Positions 18,288-26,860 of a stretch of DNA of 64,000 bases are shown piece after piece. Location: contig NZ_JACYXK010000028.1 of assembly GCF_014842975.1 (NCBI RefSeq), forward strand, positions 124,001-188,000. The letters are read 5' to 3'. This DNA comes from Rhodanobacter sp. DHB23. Its GTDB lineage: Bacteria > Pseudomonadota > Gammaproteobacteria > Xanthomonadales > Rhodanobacteraceae. The translations under genes and the position numbers were made by a program. The notes below the pieces were generated by a model, which saw only the letters and a list, made by a program, of their open reading frames with translations, did not search any database and had not been told where the DNA came from. Numbering within the stretch: the first letter of the stretch is position 1; each line of letters starts with the position of its first letter.

Positions 18288-19301
18288 ATGCCCCAGCGCG
18301 AGGAACGCGCCCCGCTCCAGGACAGTGCTTTTCACATGGCCGACGTGCGCCGCAAGCGCGCCACCGCGCGCCGCGCGGTGGCGGTGGGCGAGCTGTACGC
18401 CGGCAGCGCCTTCGACGACATCGTGGCGAAGCGGCTGCCCAAGGGCGACGCCATCGCGATGGCCGAGATCGCCGGCCTGCAGGGGGCGAAGAACGCCTCG
18501 CAACTGATGCCGCTGTGCCATCCGCTGCCGCTGGAATACCTGGAGCTGCGCTGCGAGCCGGTGGCCGGGCGCCAGGCGATCCGCGTGTATTGCGAAGCGG
18601 CCACCCATGCCCGCACCGGCGTGGAGATGGAAGCGCTGGCCGGTGTCAACGCGGCCCTGCTCACGCTCTATGACCTCACCAAGCCGGTGCAACCCGCGCT
18701 CGCCATCGGCGGCGTGCGGCTGCTGTTCAAGGAAGGCGGCAAGAAGGGACTTTGGCTGCATCCCGATGGCATGAGCGACGCCGAGTGCGCGCACTATCGC
18801 CCGCAGGCCACGCCGCGGCTGGAAGGCGTGCCGGCCGCTGTGGTCACGCTGAGCGACCGCGCGCGCCGCGGCGAGTACGAGGATGTTTCCGGCCCCTTGC
18901 TGGTGGAACGCCTGCGTGCATTGGGCGCCGACGTCGGCCCCGCCGAGGTGCGCGCCGACGAGGCCGAACCGCTGGCCGCGCGTCTGCGCGAACTGGCCGC
19001 CGCCGGCGTGCGCCTAGTGCTGTGCACCGGTGGTACCGGGCTTGGCCCGCGCGACGTGACGCCCGAGGCGCTGGCGCTGGTGGCCGAACGCCGCGTGCCC
19101 GGCATCGCGGAAATGTTCCGCAACGAAAGCAGCCAGCACACGCCGCTGGCCTGGCTGAGCCGTGCCGAGGCGGTGCTGCTGGGCGGCACGCTGGTGATCG
19201 CCTTGCCCGGCAGCGCGAAGGCGGTGGCGCAGGGCATGGACATCCTCGCGCCCATCCTCGCGCATGCGCTGGCGATGGCTGCGGGCGAGGGCCACGCATG
19301 A
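18288..19301 (+). CDS. moaC/mogA: Fused MoaC (cyclic pyranopterin synthase) - MogA/MoaB (adenylyltransferase)
   Basis: 337 residues with two enzymes in one chain. Residues 1 to about 160 are MoaC, which forms cyclic pyranopterin monophosphate: MPLCHPLPLE, TGVEMEAL and YDLTKPV carry the known binding and catalytic positions. Residues from about 170 are MogA/MoaB, which adenylates molybdopterin: TLSDRA, the CTGGTGLGPRDVTPEA nucleotide loop and LPGSAKAV. Separate MoaB/MogA genes are not seen nearby, which agrees with the fusion supplying both steps. Its stop overlaps the start of moeA (ATGA). Confidence 0.93.
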   Translation: MPQREERAPLQDSAFHMADVRRKRATARRAVAVGELYAGSAFDDIVAKRLPKGDAIAMAEIAGLQGAKNASQLMPLCHPLPLEYLELRCEPVAGRQAIRVYCEAATHARTGVEMEALAGVNAALLTLYDLTKPVQPALAIGGVRLLFKEGGKKGLWLHPDGMSDAECAHYRPQATPRLEGVPAAVVTLSDRARRGEYEDVSGPLLVERLRALGADVGPAEVRADEAEPLAARLRELAAAGVRLVLCTGGTGLGPRDVTPEALALVAERRVPGIAEMFRNESSQHTPLAWLSRAEAVLLGGTLVIALPGSAKAVAQGMDILAPILAHALAMAAGEGHA

Positions 19302-20551
19302 GCCACGCCACGCTCGATCCGGCCGAGGCATTGCGCCTGATCCTCGACGCCTGCGCGCCATTGCCTGCGCAAGAGGTATTTGTGACCGCGGCGATGGGCC
19401 GCGTGCTCGCCGCGCCGGTGTCGGCGCCCGGCGCATTGCCGCCGTTCGACAACTCGGCGATGGACGGCTATGCGCTGGGCGGCGGCGACGAAGCGCTGGC
19501 CGCGGGCGGCGAATGGCCGATCGAAGGTGAGCAGGCCGCGGGCGACGGGGCCACCCGGGCACGGCGCGGCGCGTGGGAAATCATGACCGGCGCGCGCCTG
19601 CCCGACGGACTGGACCGCGTGATCCCGGTTGAACAGACCGAGCGGCTGGAAGCGCCGCCGCGCGTGCGCCTGCTGGCCGACGTGGCCGCCGGGGAGAACG
19701 TGCGCAACGCCGGCTCCGACGTACCGGCTGGCGCAAGCGTGCTCGCCGCCGGCACCGTGCTGGCGCCGCAACACCTGATGCTGCTCGCCGCGCTGGGCGT
19801 GGACCGCGTCAGCGTGGCCGCGCGCCCGCGCGTGGCGGTGCTGTGCACCGGCCGCGAACTGGCGGACGACCCGGCCAGGCCGCTCGAGCCAGGGCAGATC
19901 CGCAACTCCAACGGGCCCTTCCTGGCCGAGCGCGTGCCGCGTGCTGGTGCCGAACTCGCGCACATCGAGACGGTGGGCGACGAGGTGGATGCTTTCCTCG
20001 CAGCGTTCGCGCGCGCCCGCGCCGCCGGCGCGCGCATGGTGGTGTCCACCGGCGCGGTGTCGATGGGCCGCTACGACTTCGTGCCGCAGGCACTGGAACG
20101 GCTGGGCGCGGAAGCCATCTTCCACAAGGTGGCGATCCGGCCAGGCAAGCCGCTGCTGTTCGCGCGGCTGTCCGACGGCACGCTGTTCTTCGGCTTGCCG
20201 GGCAATCCCATCGCGGTGGCGGTGGGTCTGCGCTTCTTCGTGGAGCCGGCGTTGCGCGCCATGCTGGGCCTGCCGCGTGAAGTGCCGTGGCGCGTGCCGC
20301 TGGCCGGCGACTACGCGAAGAAGCCGCGCCTGCGCTTCCACCTCAAGGCAGACGTGACGCTGGATGCGCAGGGACGCCTGGTGGCGCGCGTGCTGGCGGG
20401 ACAGGAGTCCTACCGCATCCGCCCGCTGACCGAGGCCAATGCCTGGGTGGTGGTGCCGCTCGAGGCCGCGGAAGTGCCGGCGGGCACGCTGGTGGAAGTC
20501 TGCGGCCTTGGCCATCTGGAAAGCCCGGCGATAGTCGGGAGCGCGGCATGA
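19298..20551 (+). CDS. moeA: Molybdopterin molybdenumtransferase
   Basis: 417 residues. MoeA inserts molybdate into adenylated molybdopterin. Conserved stretches are PPFDNSAMDGYA near residue 50, EIMTGARLPDGLDRVIPVE, RNAGSDV, the catalytic-region TGRELADD, IRNSNGPFL, STGAVSMGRYDF and GLPGNPIAV. The four-domain length is normal for the family. It is coupled by 4-base overlaps to the fusion gene upstream and moaD downstream. Confidence 0.96.
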   Translation: MSHATLDPAEALRLILDACAPLPAQEVFVTAAMGRVLAAPVSAPGALPPFDNSAMDGYALGGGDEALAAGGEWPIEGEQAAGDGATRARRGAWEIMTGARLPDGLDRVIPVEQTERLEAPPRVRLLADVAAGENVRNAGSDVPAGASVLAAGTVLAPQHLMLLAALGVDRVSVAARPRVAVLCTGRELADDPARPLEPGQIRNSNGPFLAERVPRAGAELAHIETVGDEVDAFLAAFARARAAGARMVVSTGAVSMGRYDFVPQALERLGAEAIFHKVAIRPGKPLLFARLSDGTLFFGLPGNPIAVAVGLRFFVEPALRAMLGLPREVPWRVPLAGDYAKKPRLRFHLKADVTLDAQGRLVARVLAGQESYRIRPLTEANAWVVVPLEAAEVPAGTLVEVCGLGHLESPAIVGSAA

Positions 20552-20808
20552 AGGTGCGCATCGCACTGTATGGCGCGTTGCGCGAAGCCGATACCAGCGG
20601 CTACGTGGAGCTGGAAGTGCCGGCCGGCAGCAGCATCGCCGAGCTGCGCGAATTGCTCGTGGCGCACCTTGCCGGACACGTGCCGGCGATCCCGGCCAAC
20701 CTGGTGCGGCGCAGCGCCTTCGCCAGCGCCGAGGAGATCCTGCACAACCACCGCACGGTGCCCGAAGGCATCGAGCTGGCCGTGCTGCCGCCGGTGAGCG
20801 GAGGCTGA
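20548..20808 (+). CDS. moaD: Molybdopterin synthase sulfur carrier subunit
   Basis: 86 residues with a ubiquitin-like fold. The C-terminus ends in PPVSGG; the final Gly-Gly is thiocarboxylated and donates sulfur to the MoaE active site. It starts inside the moeA stop (ATGA), and moaE begins one base after its own stop, an arrangement suited to making the two synthase subunits together. Confidence 0.95.
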   Translation: MKVRIALYGALREADTSGYVELEVPAGSSIAELRELLVAHLAGHVPAIPANLVRRSAFASAEEILHNHRTVPEGIELAVLPPVSGG

Positions 20809-20809
20809 G

Positions 20810-21319
20810 ATGGACGACCTGCACGTCGCCGTGGTGGAGCGCCGCGTGGCCGCGCTGGACGTGGCCGCGGCGCTGGATTTCGTGGGCGACCCGCGCTTCG
20901 GCGGCATCACCACGTTCATCGGCCGGGTGCGCGACCACAACGTGGGCCGCGTCGTCACCGGCATCAGCTACGACCTGTTCGAGCCGTTGGCGCTGCGCAT
21001 GTTCCGCGCCATCGGCGAACGCGCGCGGGCCGAGGTGGGCGCGCCGTTGAAATTGTGGATCGCGCATGCGAAGGGCGACCTCGCCATCGGCGACCTCGCC
21101 GTGGTGGTCGCCGCGGGCACGCCGCATCGCGACGAGGCCTTCCGCGCCTGCCGGCTGGCCATCGAGGCGGTGAAGCACGAGGCGCCGATCTGGAAACAGG
21201 AACATTACGTGGACGGCGACAGCGCCTGGAGCGAGGGCTGCTCGCTGTGCGAGGAGCAGCGCGAAGCGGAGCGGCATGCCCATGGGCACGACCATGCCGG
21301 CCATGCCCACGGCCGCTGA
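20810..21319 (+). CDS. moaE: Molybdopterin synthase catalytic subunit
   Basis: 169 residues. MoaE converts cyclic pyranopterin monophosphate to molybdopterin using MoaD thiocarboxylate. FIGRVRDHN, YDLFEPLA, the substrate-binding HRDEAF and the catalytic lysine region APIWKQE are intact. Unlike a minimal MoaE it ends in a histidine-rich tail (HAHGHDHAGHAHGR) that might bind metal (inference). The tail-coding bases overlap the start of mobA. Confidence 0.95.
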   Translation: MDDLHVAVVERRVAALDVAAALDFVGDPRFGGITTFIGRVRDHNVGRVVTGISYDLFEPLALRMFRAIGERARAEVGAPLKLWIAHAKGDLAIGDLAVVVAAGTPHRDEAFRACRLAIEAVKHEAPIWKQEHYVDGDSAWSEGCSLCEEQREAERHAHGHDHAGHAHGR

Positions 21320-21875
21320 GCGCCTGCCATGCATCGGCGTGGTGCTGGCCGGCGGCCAGTCCACGCGCATGGGACGCGACAAGGCGCTATTGGAATGGCA
21401 CGGTCGCCCGTTGCTCGAACGCCAGCTCGACGCATTGCGCGCATCCGGCGTGGACGAGTTGCGGGTAAGCGGCGATCGTCCCGCTTATCACGGTGTCGTC
21501 GATATGCAGCCCGGGCTCGGCCCGCTGGGCGGCCTGGCCGGCATCGCCGGAGCGGTGGCGGACGATGCCGATCTGCTGGTGATCCCGGTGGACATGCCGC
21601 TGCTCGGCGCCGCGTTGCTGCGCCGGCTGCGCACGGAACAACCGCAGGCGCGCGGCCTGCGTTGCGTCGACCATGTGTTGCCGACGCGCCTGCGTGTCGA
21701 TGCGGCAACCCGTGCGCTGCTCGCCGCGCTGCTGCACGAGCGCGAGCCGCGCCAACGTTCGCTGCGCGCACTGCAGCAGGCGATGGGCTGCACGGAGATC
21801 GCGCTGGCCGCCGATGAAATCGCGCAACTGGCCGACTGCAATACCGAGGCAAGCTGGAACGAGGTGAACCGATGA
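21276..21875 (+). CDS. mobA: Molybdenum cofactor guanylyltransferase
   Basis: 199 residues from the first candidate start. The nucleotide-binding motif LAGGQSTRMGRDKALLEW is fully conserved, followed by GPLGGLAGI and the metal-binding VDMPLL. MobA attaches GMP to the molybdenum cofactor, giving the bis-MGD form used by DMSO-reductase-family enzymes such as the fdhF-like gene at 26850-29159. ATGs at 21276, 21294 and 21303 are all possible; none has a clear ribosome-binding site, and all overlap moaE. Confidence 0.9.
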   Translation: MPMGTTMPAMPTAAERLPCIGVVLAGGQSTRMGRDKALLEWHGRPLLERQLDALRASGVDELRVSGDRPAYHGVVDMQPGLGPLGGLAGIAGAVADDADLLVIPVDMPLLGAALLRRLRTEQPQARGLRCVDHVLPTRLRVDAATRALLAALLHEREPRQRSLRALQQAMGCTEIALAADEIAQLADCNTEASWNEVNR

Positions 21876-22222
21876 GAGTGCAACTGCAGGGACAAACGCT
21901 GCGCCTGCGCATCGACGAAGCGGAGCTGGCGATCCTGCTGGCCGGCGGCACGGTGGAAAACGCCGCCCGCTGGCCCGATGGCCGCGACGAGTGCCAGCAA
22001 CTGGCGCTGGCTCCGCAGCATGGCTGGTGGCGTAGCAGCGATGGCTGGCATGTGGACCTGGCGGACGCGGCGGTGCGCGAACTCGCCGCGCGCCTGCCCA
22101 GCCGCGACGGGCTGTCGTTCGAGCTGGCCGTACCGGAGGGCAGGGCGCTCGCGGTGCTGTTCGACGTGGACGTGCGCGACAGCGTGCGCCAGCGCCACAC
22201 CAGCAAGGGAGTCCGGACATGA
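21872..22222 (+). CDS. Small protein of unknown function in the molybdenum operon
   Basis: 116 residues, not recognised with confidence. It starts with a basic/hydrophobic alternating strand (MRVQLQGQTLRLRI), is rich in charged residues and tryptophan and has no signal peptide or membrane segment. Four-base overlaps couple it to mobA upstream and the binding-protein gene downstream, so it is very likely co-translated with both. Its position between cofactor synthesis and oxyanion uptake suggests a role in molybdenum handling (inference from context only). Confidence 0.8.
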   Translation: MRVQLQGQTLRLRIDEAELAILLAGGTVENAARWPDGRDECQQLALAPQHGWWRSSDGWHVDLADAAVRELAARLPSRDGLSFELAVPEGRALAVLFDVDVRDSVRQRHTSKGVRT

Positions 22223-23130
22223 GGCACCCCGCACGTTTCGCACGCTGGCTGGCACCGCTGCTCCTGCTGTTCGGCCTGGCCACGCTGGCCGCCGACGCGC
22301 CGGTGCTGCGCGTGGCCTACGCCGGCTCGATGGGCGTGGTGATGGACCACGATCTGGGCCCCGCGGTAGCCGGCGCGCAGCACGCCAGTTACCAGGGCGT
22401 CGGCCAGGGCTCGTACGCGCTGGCGCGTCTGCTGGCCGGCAAGCAGTTGCAGGCCGACGTGTTCGTGGCTATCACGCCCGGCCCGATCAAGGCGCTGCAG
22501 CAGGCCGGCCTGGTGGACCACGCAGTGCCGGTGGCCAGCACGCGCATGGTGGTGGTCTACAGCCCGAAGAGCCGCTACGCCGCCGACTTCGCCGCGGCGG
22601 CGCAGGGCAGGAAGTCCTGGTACGACGTGCTGCGCGAACCCGGCCTGCGCTTCGGCCGCACCGATCCCGCAGTGGACCCGCAGGGCGCCAACGCGCTGCT
22701 CACCCTGCAGCTGGCGTCGCGTTACTACCACCAGCCCGGGCTGCTGCAACAGTTGGCCGGCGATTTGCAGAATCCGCAGCAGATCTTCGCCGAGACCTCG
22801 CTGATGTCGCGGCTGGAAGCGGGCCAGCTCGATGCCGCCATCGGCTACGCCAGCGCGGCCTTCTCGCACCACCTGCCGACCGTCGACCTGCCCGCCGAGA
22901 TCGACCTGGCGCAGCCGGCGATGCAGGCGTCGTGGTATGCGCAGGCCGGCTTCACCCTGGCCAACGGCAAGAAGGTCGAAGCGCAACCGCTGGTGTTCTA
23001 TGCCGCGGTGCCGGCCGATGCGCAGCAGCCCGCGCTGGGCCGCGCCTTCGTGCAGTTCATGCAGGGTGCGCGGGGGCAGGCGATGTTGCGCGAACGCGGC
23101 TACGACCCGCCGCACGGGAACGCGCTGTGA
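22219..23130 (+). CDS. ABC transporter substrate-binding protein, molybdate/tungstate type
   Basis: 303 residues with an N-terminal signal peptide ending near residue 25 (LATLAAD). The mature start LRVAYAGSMGVVMDHDLGPAV and the stretch DVFVAITPGPIKAL, then FGRTDPAVDPQGANALL, resemble WtpA/ModA-like periplasmic oxyanion-binding proteins, more WtpA-like than classical ModA. Location in the cofactor operon supports molybdate or tungstate as ligand. It overlaps the permease start (GTGA). Confidence 0.85.
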   Translation: MRHPARFARWLAPLLLLFGLATLAADAPVLRVAYAGSMGVVMDHDLGPAVAGAQHASYQGVGQGSYALARLLAGKQLQADVFVAITPGPIKALQQAGLVDHAVPVASTRMVVVYSPKSRYAADFAAAAQGRKSWYDVLREPGLRFGRTDPAVDPQGANALLTLQLASRYYHQPGLLQQLAGDLQNPQQIFAETSLMSRLEAGQLDAAIGYASAAFSHHLPTVDLPAEIDLAQPAMQASWYAQAGFTLANGKKVEAQPLVFYAAVPADAQQPALGRAFVQFMQGARGQAMLRERGYDPPHGNAL

Positions 23131-23893
23131 GCGATGCCATGCGGCCGCGGCTGACCACGTTCGCCGCGGCGCTGGCGTTGCTGCTGCTGGCGGCACCGTT
23201 CGCGGGCCTCGCGATCGCCACCGACTGGCGCCATCCCGGCTTCGCCCATGGCGACGGCGGTGCGGTGGCGGTGTCGCTGGGGCTGAGCCTGGTCGCGTTG
23301 CTGCTGATCGTGGCGCTGGGCACGCCGCTGGCGTGGTGGCTGGCGCGCCATCGCGTGCGCGGGCAGTGGCTGATCGACGCGCTGCTGCTGTTGTCCCTGC
23401 TCACGCCGCCACTGGCGATGGGTCTGCTGCTGGCCACGATGTACGGTCCCTATGGCCCGGCCGGACAACTGCTGGAACGCGCCGGCCTGCTGCTCACCAA
23501 TTCGGCGCCGGCCTTCGTGATGGCGCAGTTCTACGCCGCGTTGCCGTACTACGTGCTCGCCGCGCGCGCCGCCTTCGAGGGCGTGCCGCGCGAGCTGGAG
23601 CAGATCGCGCTGACGCTGGGCCATTCGCCCGCGCGCAGCTTCTTCCACGTCAGCCTGCCGCTGGCGAAGCTGGGCCTGGCCGCGGCGGTGGCGCTGGCCT
23701 GGGTGCGCGCGCTGGGCGAGTTCGGCGTGGTGCTGATCGTGGCGTATTACCCGCAGGGCATCCCGGTGAAGCTGTGGGTGAACCTGCAGGACATCGGCCT
23801 GTCCGCGGTGTACCCGTTGCTGTGGGTGTTCTTCCTGGTCGCCTTGCCGCTGCCGCTGGCACTGGGCCTGGCCGTGCGCAGGCGGCTGGCCTG

Positions 23894-23894
<1 letters not shown>
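23127..23894 (+). CDS. ABC transporter permease, molybdate/tungstate type
   Basis: 255 residues with about six TM segments. The cytoplasmic coupling loop is visible as ELEQIALTLGHSPARSFFHV (EAA motif with the conserved Gly), followed by LGEFGVVLIVAYYPQGIP, typical of ModB/WtpB permeases. The start is probably GTG at 23127, overlapping the previous stop; an ATG at 23139 is the alternative. The ATPase gene begins at its last base. Confidence 0.9.
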
Positions 23895-24892
<998 letters not shown>

Positions 24893-24964
24893 TTCCGCTC
24901 CCTTGAAACACCTGGAGCACTCCACACCGGAAGCATGGGCCGGCTCGTTGTATGTTAGGCGCCC

Positions 24965-25888
24965 ATGATCGTCCGCCCGCACAACGTGCATTCCGTGACC
25001 ACCTTGCTGTTCGCACGCAAGGGTTCGATCGTGCCGGTGATCCTGCCGCAGGTGCTCTACACCATGCTGCTCTCGCTGGTGGTGGTGACCGTGCAGCGAC
25101 GGGGACTGGCGATCCATTTCACCTTGAACGCGGCCCCGCTGACCCTGCTTGGACTGACGCTGGCCATCTTCCTCGGCTTCCGCAACACCGTGGCCTACCA
25201 GCGCTGGTGGGAGGGCCGCACGCTGTGGGGCGACCTGGTGATCGCCACCCGCAACCTGGCCCGCCAGACCATGGCATTCATGCCGTCGCTGCCGCACGAG
25301 CAGCGGCGGCGGCTGGTGCATGGCCTGGTCGGCTTCACGCACGCGTTGCGCCATTACCTGCGCGGCACGGATCCCGGCCCCGACCTGCGGCGCTGGCTGT
25401 CCGACGAGGCATATGCGGCAGCGATGGCATCGCCGCATGCGCCGAATGCCGTGCTGGGCCTGCTCGGCGCGGCCTATGCGCAGGATGCCCGGGCCGCCGG
25501 CATCGACAGCATGCTGCTGGTGGAGATGGATCGCGAACTCAACCAGATGTCGCACGTGCTGGGAGGCTGCGAGCGCATCAAGGGCACGCCGATTCCGTTC
25601 GCCTACATCCTGCTGCTGCACCGCACGGTGCACATCTATTGCTTCATGCTGCCGTTCTGCCTCATCGACTCGCTTGGATGGCTGACGCCGCTGGCGGTCG
25701 GCGTGCTGGCCTATACCTTCTTCGGCCTGGATGCGATCGGCACGCAGATCGAGGATCCCTTCGACCTGCTGCCCAACGACCTGCCGCTGGATGCGATCAG
25801 CCGCAACATCGAGATCAACCTGTGCAGCCTGCTCGGCGATCCCGATGTTCCCGCTCCGCTGGAGCCCAGGGACTTCGTGCTGACCTAG
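24965..25888 (+). CDS. Bestrophin-family (YneE/UPF0187) membrane protein
   Basis: 307 residues. The order of an N-terminal amphipathic part, TM1-2 (PQVLYTMLLSLVVV), the FLGFRNTVAYQRWWEGR signature and a C-terminal DAIGTQIEDPFDLLPNDLPL motif is that of bacterial bestrophin homologs. These form pentameric ion channels, some selective for cations. It lies 72 bases after the molybdenum operon in the same direction and converges on fdhD; no functional link is shown. Confidence 0.9.
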   Translation: MIVRPHNVHSVTTLLFARKGSIVPVILPQVLYTMLLSLVVVTVQRRGLAIHFTLNAAPLTLLGLTLAIFLGFRNTVAYQRWWEGRTLWGDLVIATRNLARQTMAFMPSLPHEQRRRLVHGLVGFTHALRHYLRGTDPGPDLRRWLSDEAYAAAMASPHAPNAVLGLLGAAYAQDARAAGIDSMLLVEMDRELNQMSHVLGGCERIKGTPIPFAYILLLHRTVHIYCFMLPFCLIDSLGWLTPLAVGVLAYTFFGLDAIGTQIEDPFDLLPNDLPLDAISRNIEINLCSLLGDPDVPAPLEPRDFVLT

Positions 25889-25966
25889 TCCGCACAGGCA
25901 AGTGGGGCAGGTCCCTGCCGGCTTGCATCGGCGACGTGCAGCGCCAGCCGGAAGACCATTCCCTCC

Positions 25967-26860
25967 CTAGTCGGCAACAAGCCGGTCGGGGCAGGTATAG
26001 ACGTTGTGGTTGCCCGGACGGGCAAAGCCGACCAGGCATACGCCGGCACTGCGTGCCAGTTCGATGGCCAGCGCCGTGGGTGCGGAAATCGCGGCCATGA
26101 AACCGATGCCGGCGTTGGCTGCCTTGGTGACCATCTCGTAGCTGGCGCGACTGGTCAGCAGCAGCATGCCGGAGTCCGGCGTGATGCCGGCGCGGGCCAT
26201 GGCGCCGATCAGCTTGTCGAGCGCGTTGTGCCGGCCCACGTCCTCGCGCACCAGCACCACATTGCCTTCGGCGTCGGCCCAGGCGGCGGCATGGACGGCG
26301 CCGGTGGCGGCATTCATCGGCTGCCTGGCCGGGAGCTGAGCCAGGGCGCGTTCCAGCGCCGAGGCCCGGAATGAGCCAGGGTTCCGGATGTGTCCGGGCT
26401 GGCGCACCGCATCCTCCAGTTCGCGCGTGCCGCAGATGCCGCAGCTTCCGCGTCCCGGCAGCAGGCGCCGGGACGCTTCATCGAGCCGTGCGGCGGGCGC
26501 TTCGGGAGCCACCGTGATGGCGAGCTGGATGCCTTCGAGCAGTTCAGTCCGCGCGATGGAGCGCAGTTGCGGTGATTCGGTGACCAGTCCCTCGCTGAGC
26601 GAAAAGCCGAGGGCGAAATCCTCGAGGTCGTGCGGCGTCGCCATCATCACCGCGAAGGACACGCCGTTGTACAGCATGGCGATGGGCATTTCCTCGGCGA
26701 TGCAATCCTCGACCGGTTCGCCGTGGCCATGGCGCCAGCGTTCGATGCGGCGCCCGACGTATCCCGGCGAGGCGGGGACGGCAGGCGGGGCGCTGGAATC
26801 CGTGGGGAGCATTTCCCGCTTCAGGCCCGTTTCGTACTTCAATCGCCCGTCATCCCGCAT
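25967..26860 (-). CDS. fdhD: Formate dehydrogenase accessory sulfurtransferase
   Basis: 297 residues. FdhD passes sulfur from a cysteine desulfurase to the molybdenum cofactor of formate dehydrogenases. The two-cysteine loop GSCGICGTREL, the GAVHAAAWAD strand and the cofactor-binding VREDVGRHNALDKLIG are conserved. The start overlaps the end of the upstream molybdoenzyme gene by 11 bases, strongly suggesting that this enzyme is the client. A shorter start at 26812 is possible. Confidence 0.95.
   Translation of the reverse strand: MRDDGRLKYETGLKREMLPTDSSAPPAVPASPGYVGRRIERWRHGHGEPVEDCIAEEMPIAMLYNGVSFAVMMATPHDLEDFALGFSLSEGLVTESPQLRSIARTELLEGIQLAITVAPEAPAARLDEASRRLLPGRGSCGICGTRELEDAVRQPGHIRNPGSFRASALERALAQLPARQPMNAATGAVHAAAWADAEGNVVLVREDVGRHNALDKLIGAMARAGITPDSGMLLLTSRASYEMVTKAANAGIGFMAAISAPTALAIELARSAGVCLVGFARPGNHNVYTCPDRLVAD

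Noticed and set aside
18794-21382. Long minus-strand open frame across the moa genes
   Set aside because: Antisense shadow of moaC/mogA-moeA-moaD-moaE, with no recognisable domain and low-complexity Arg/Ala/His composition.
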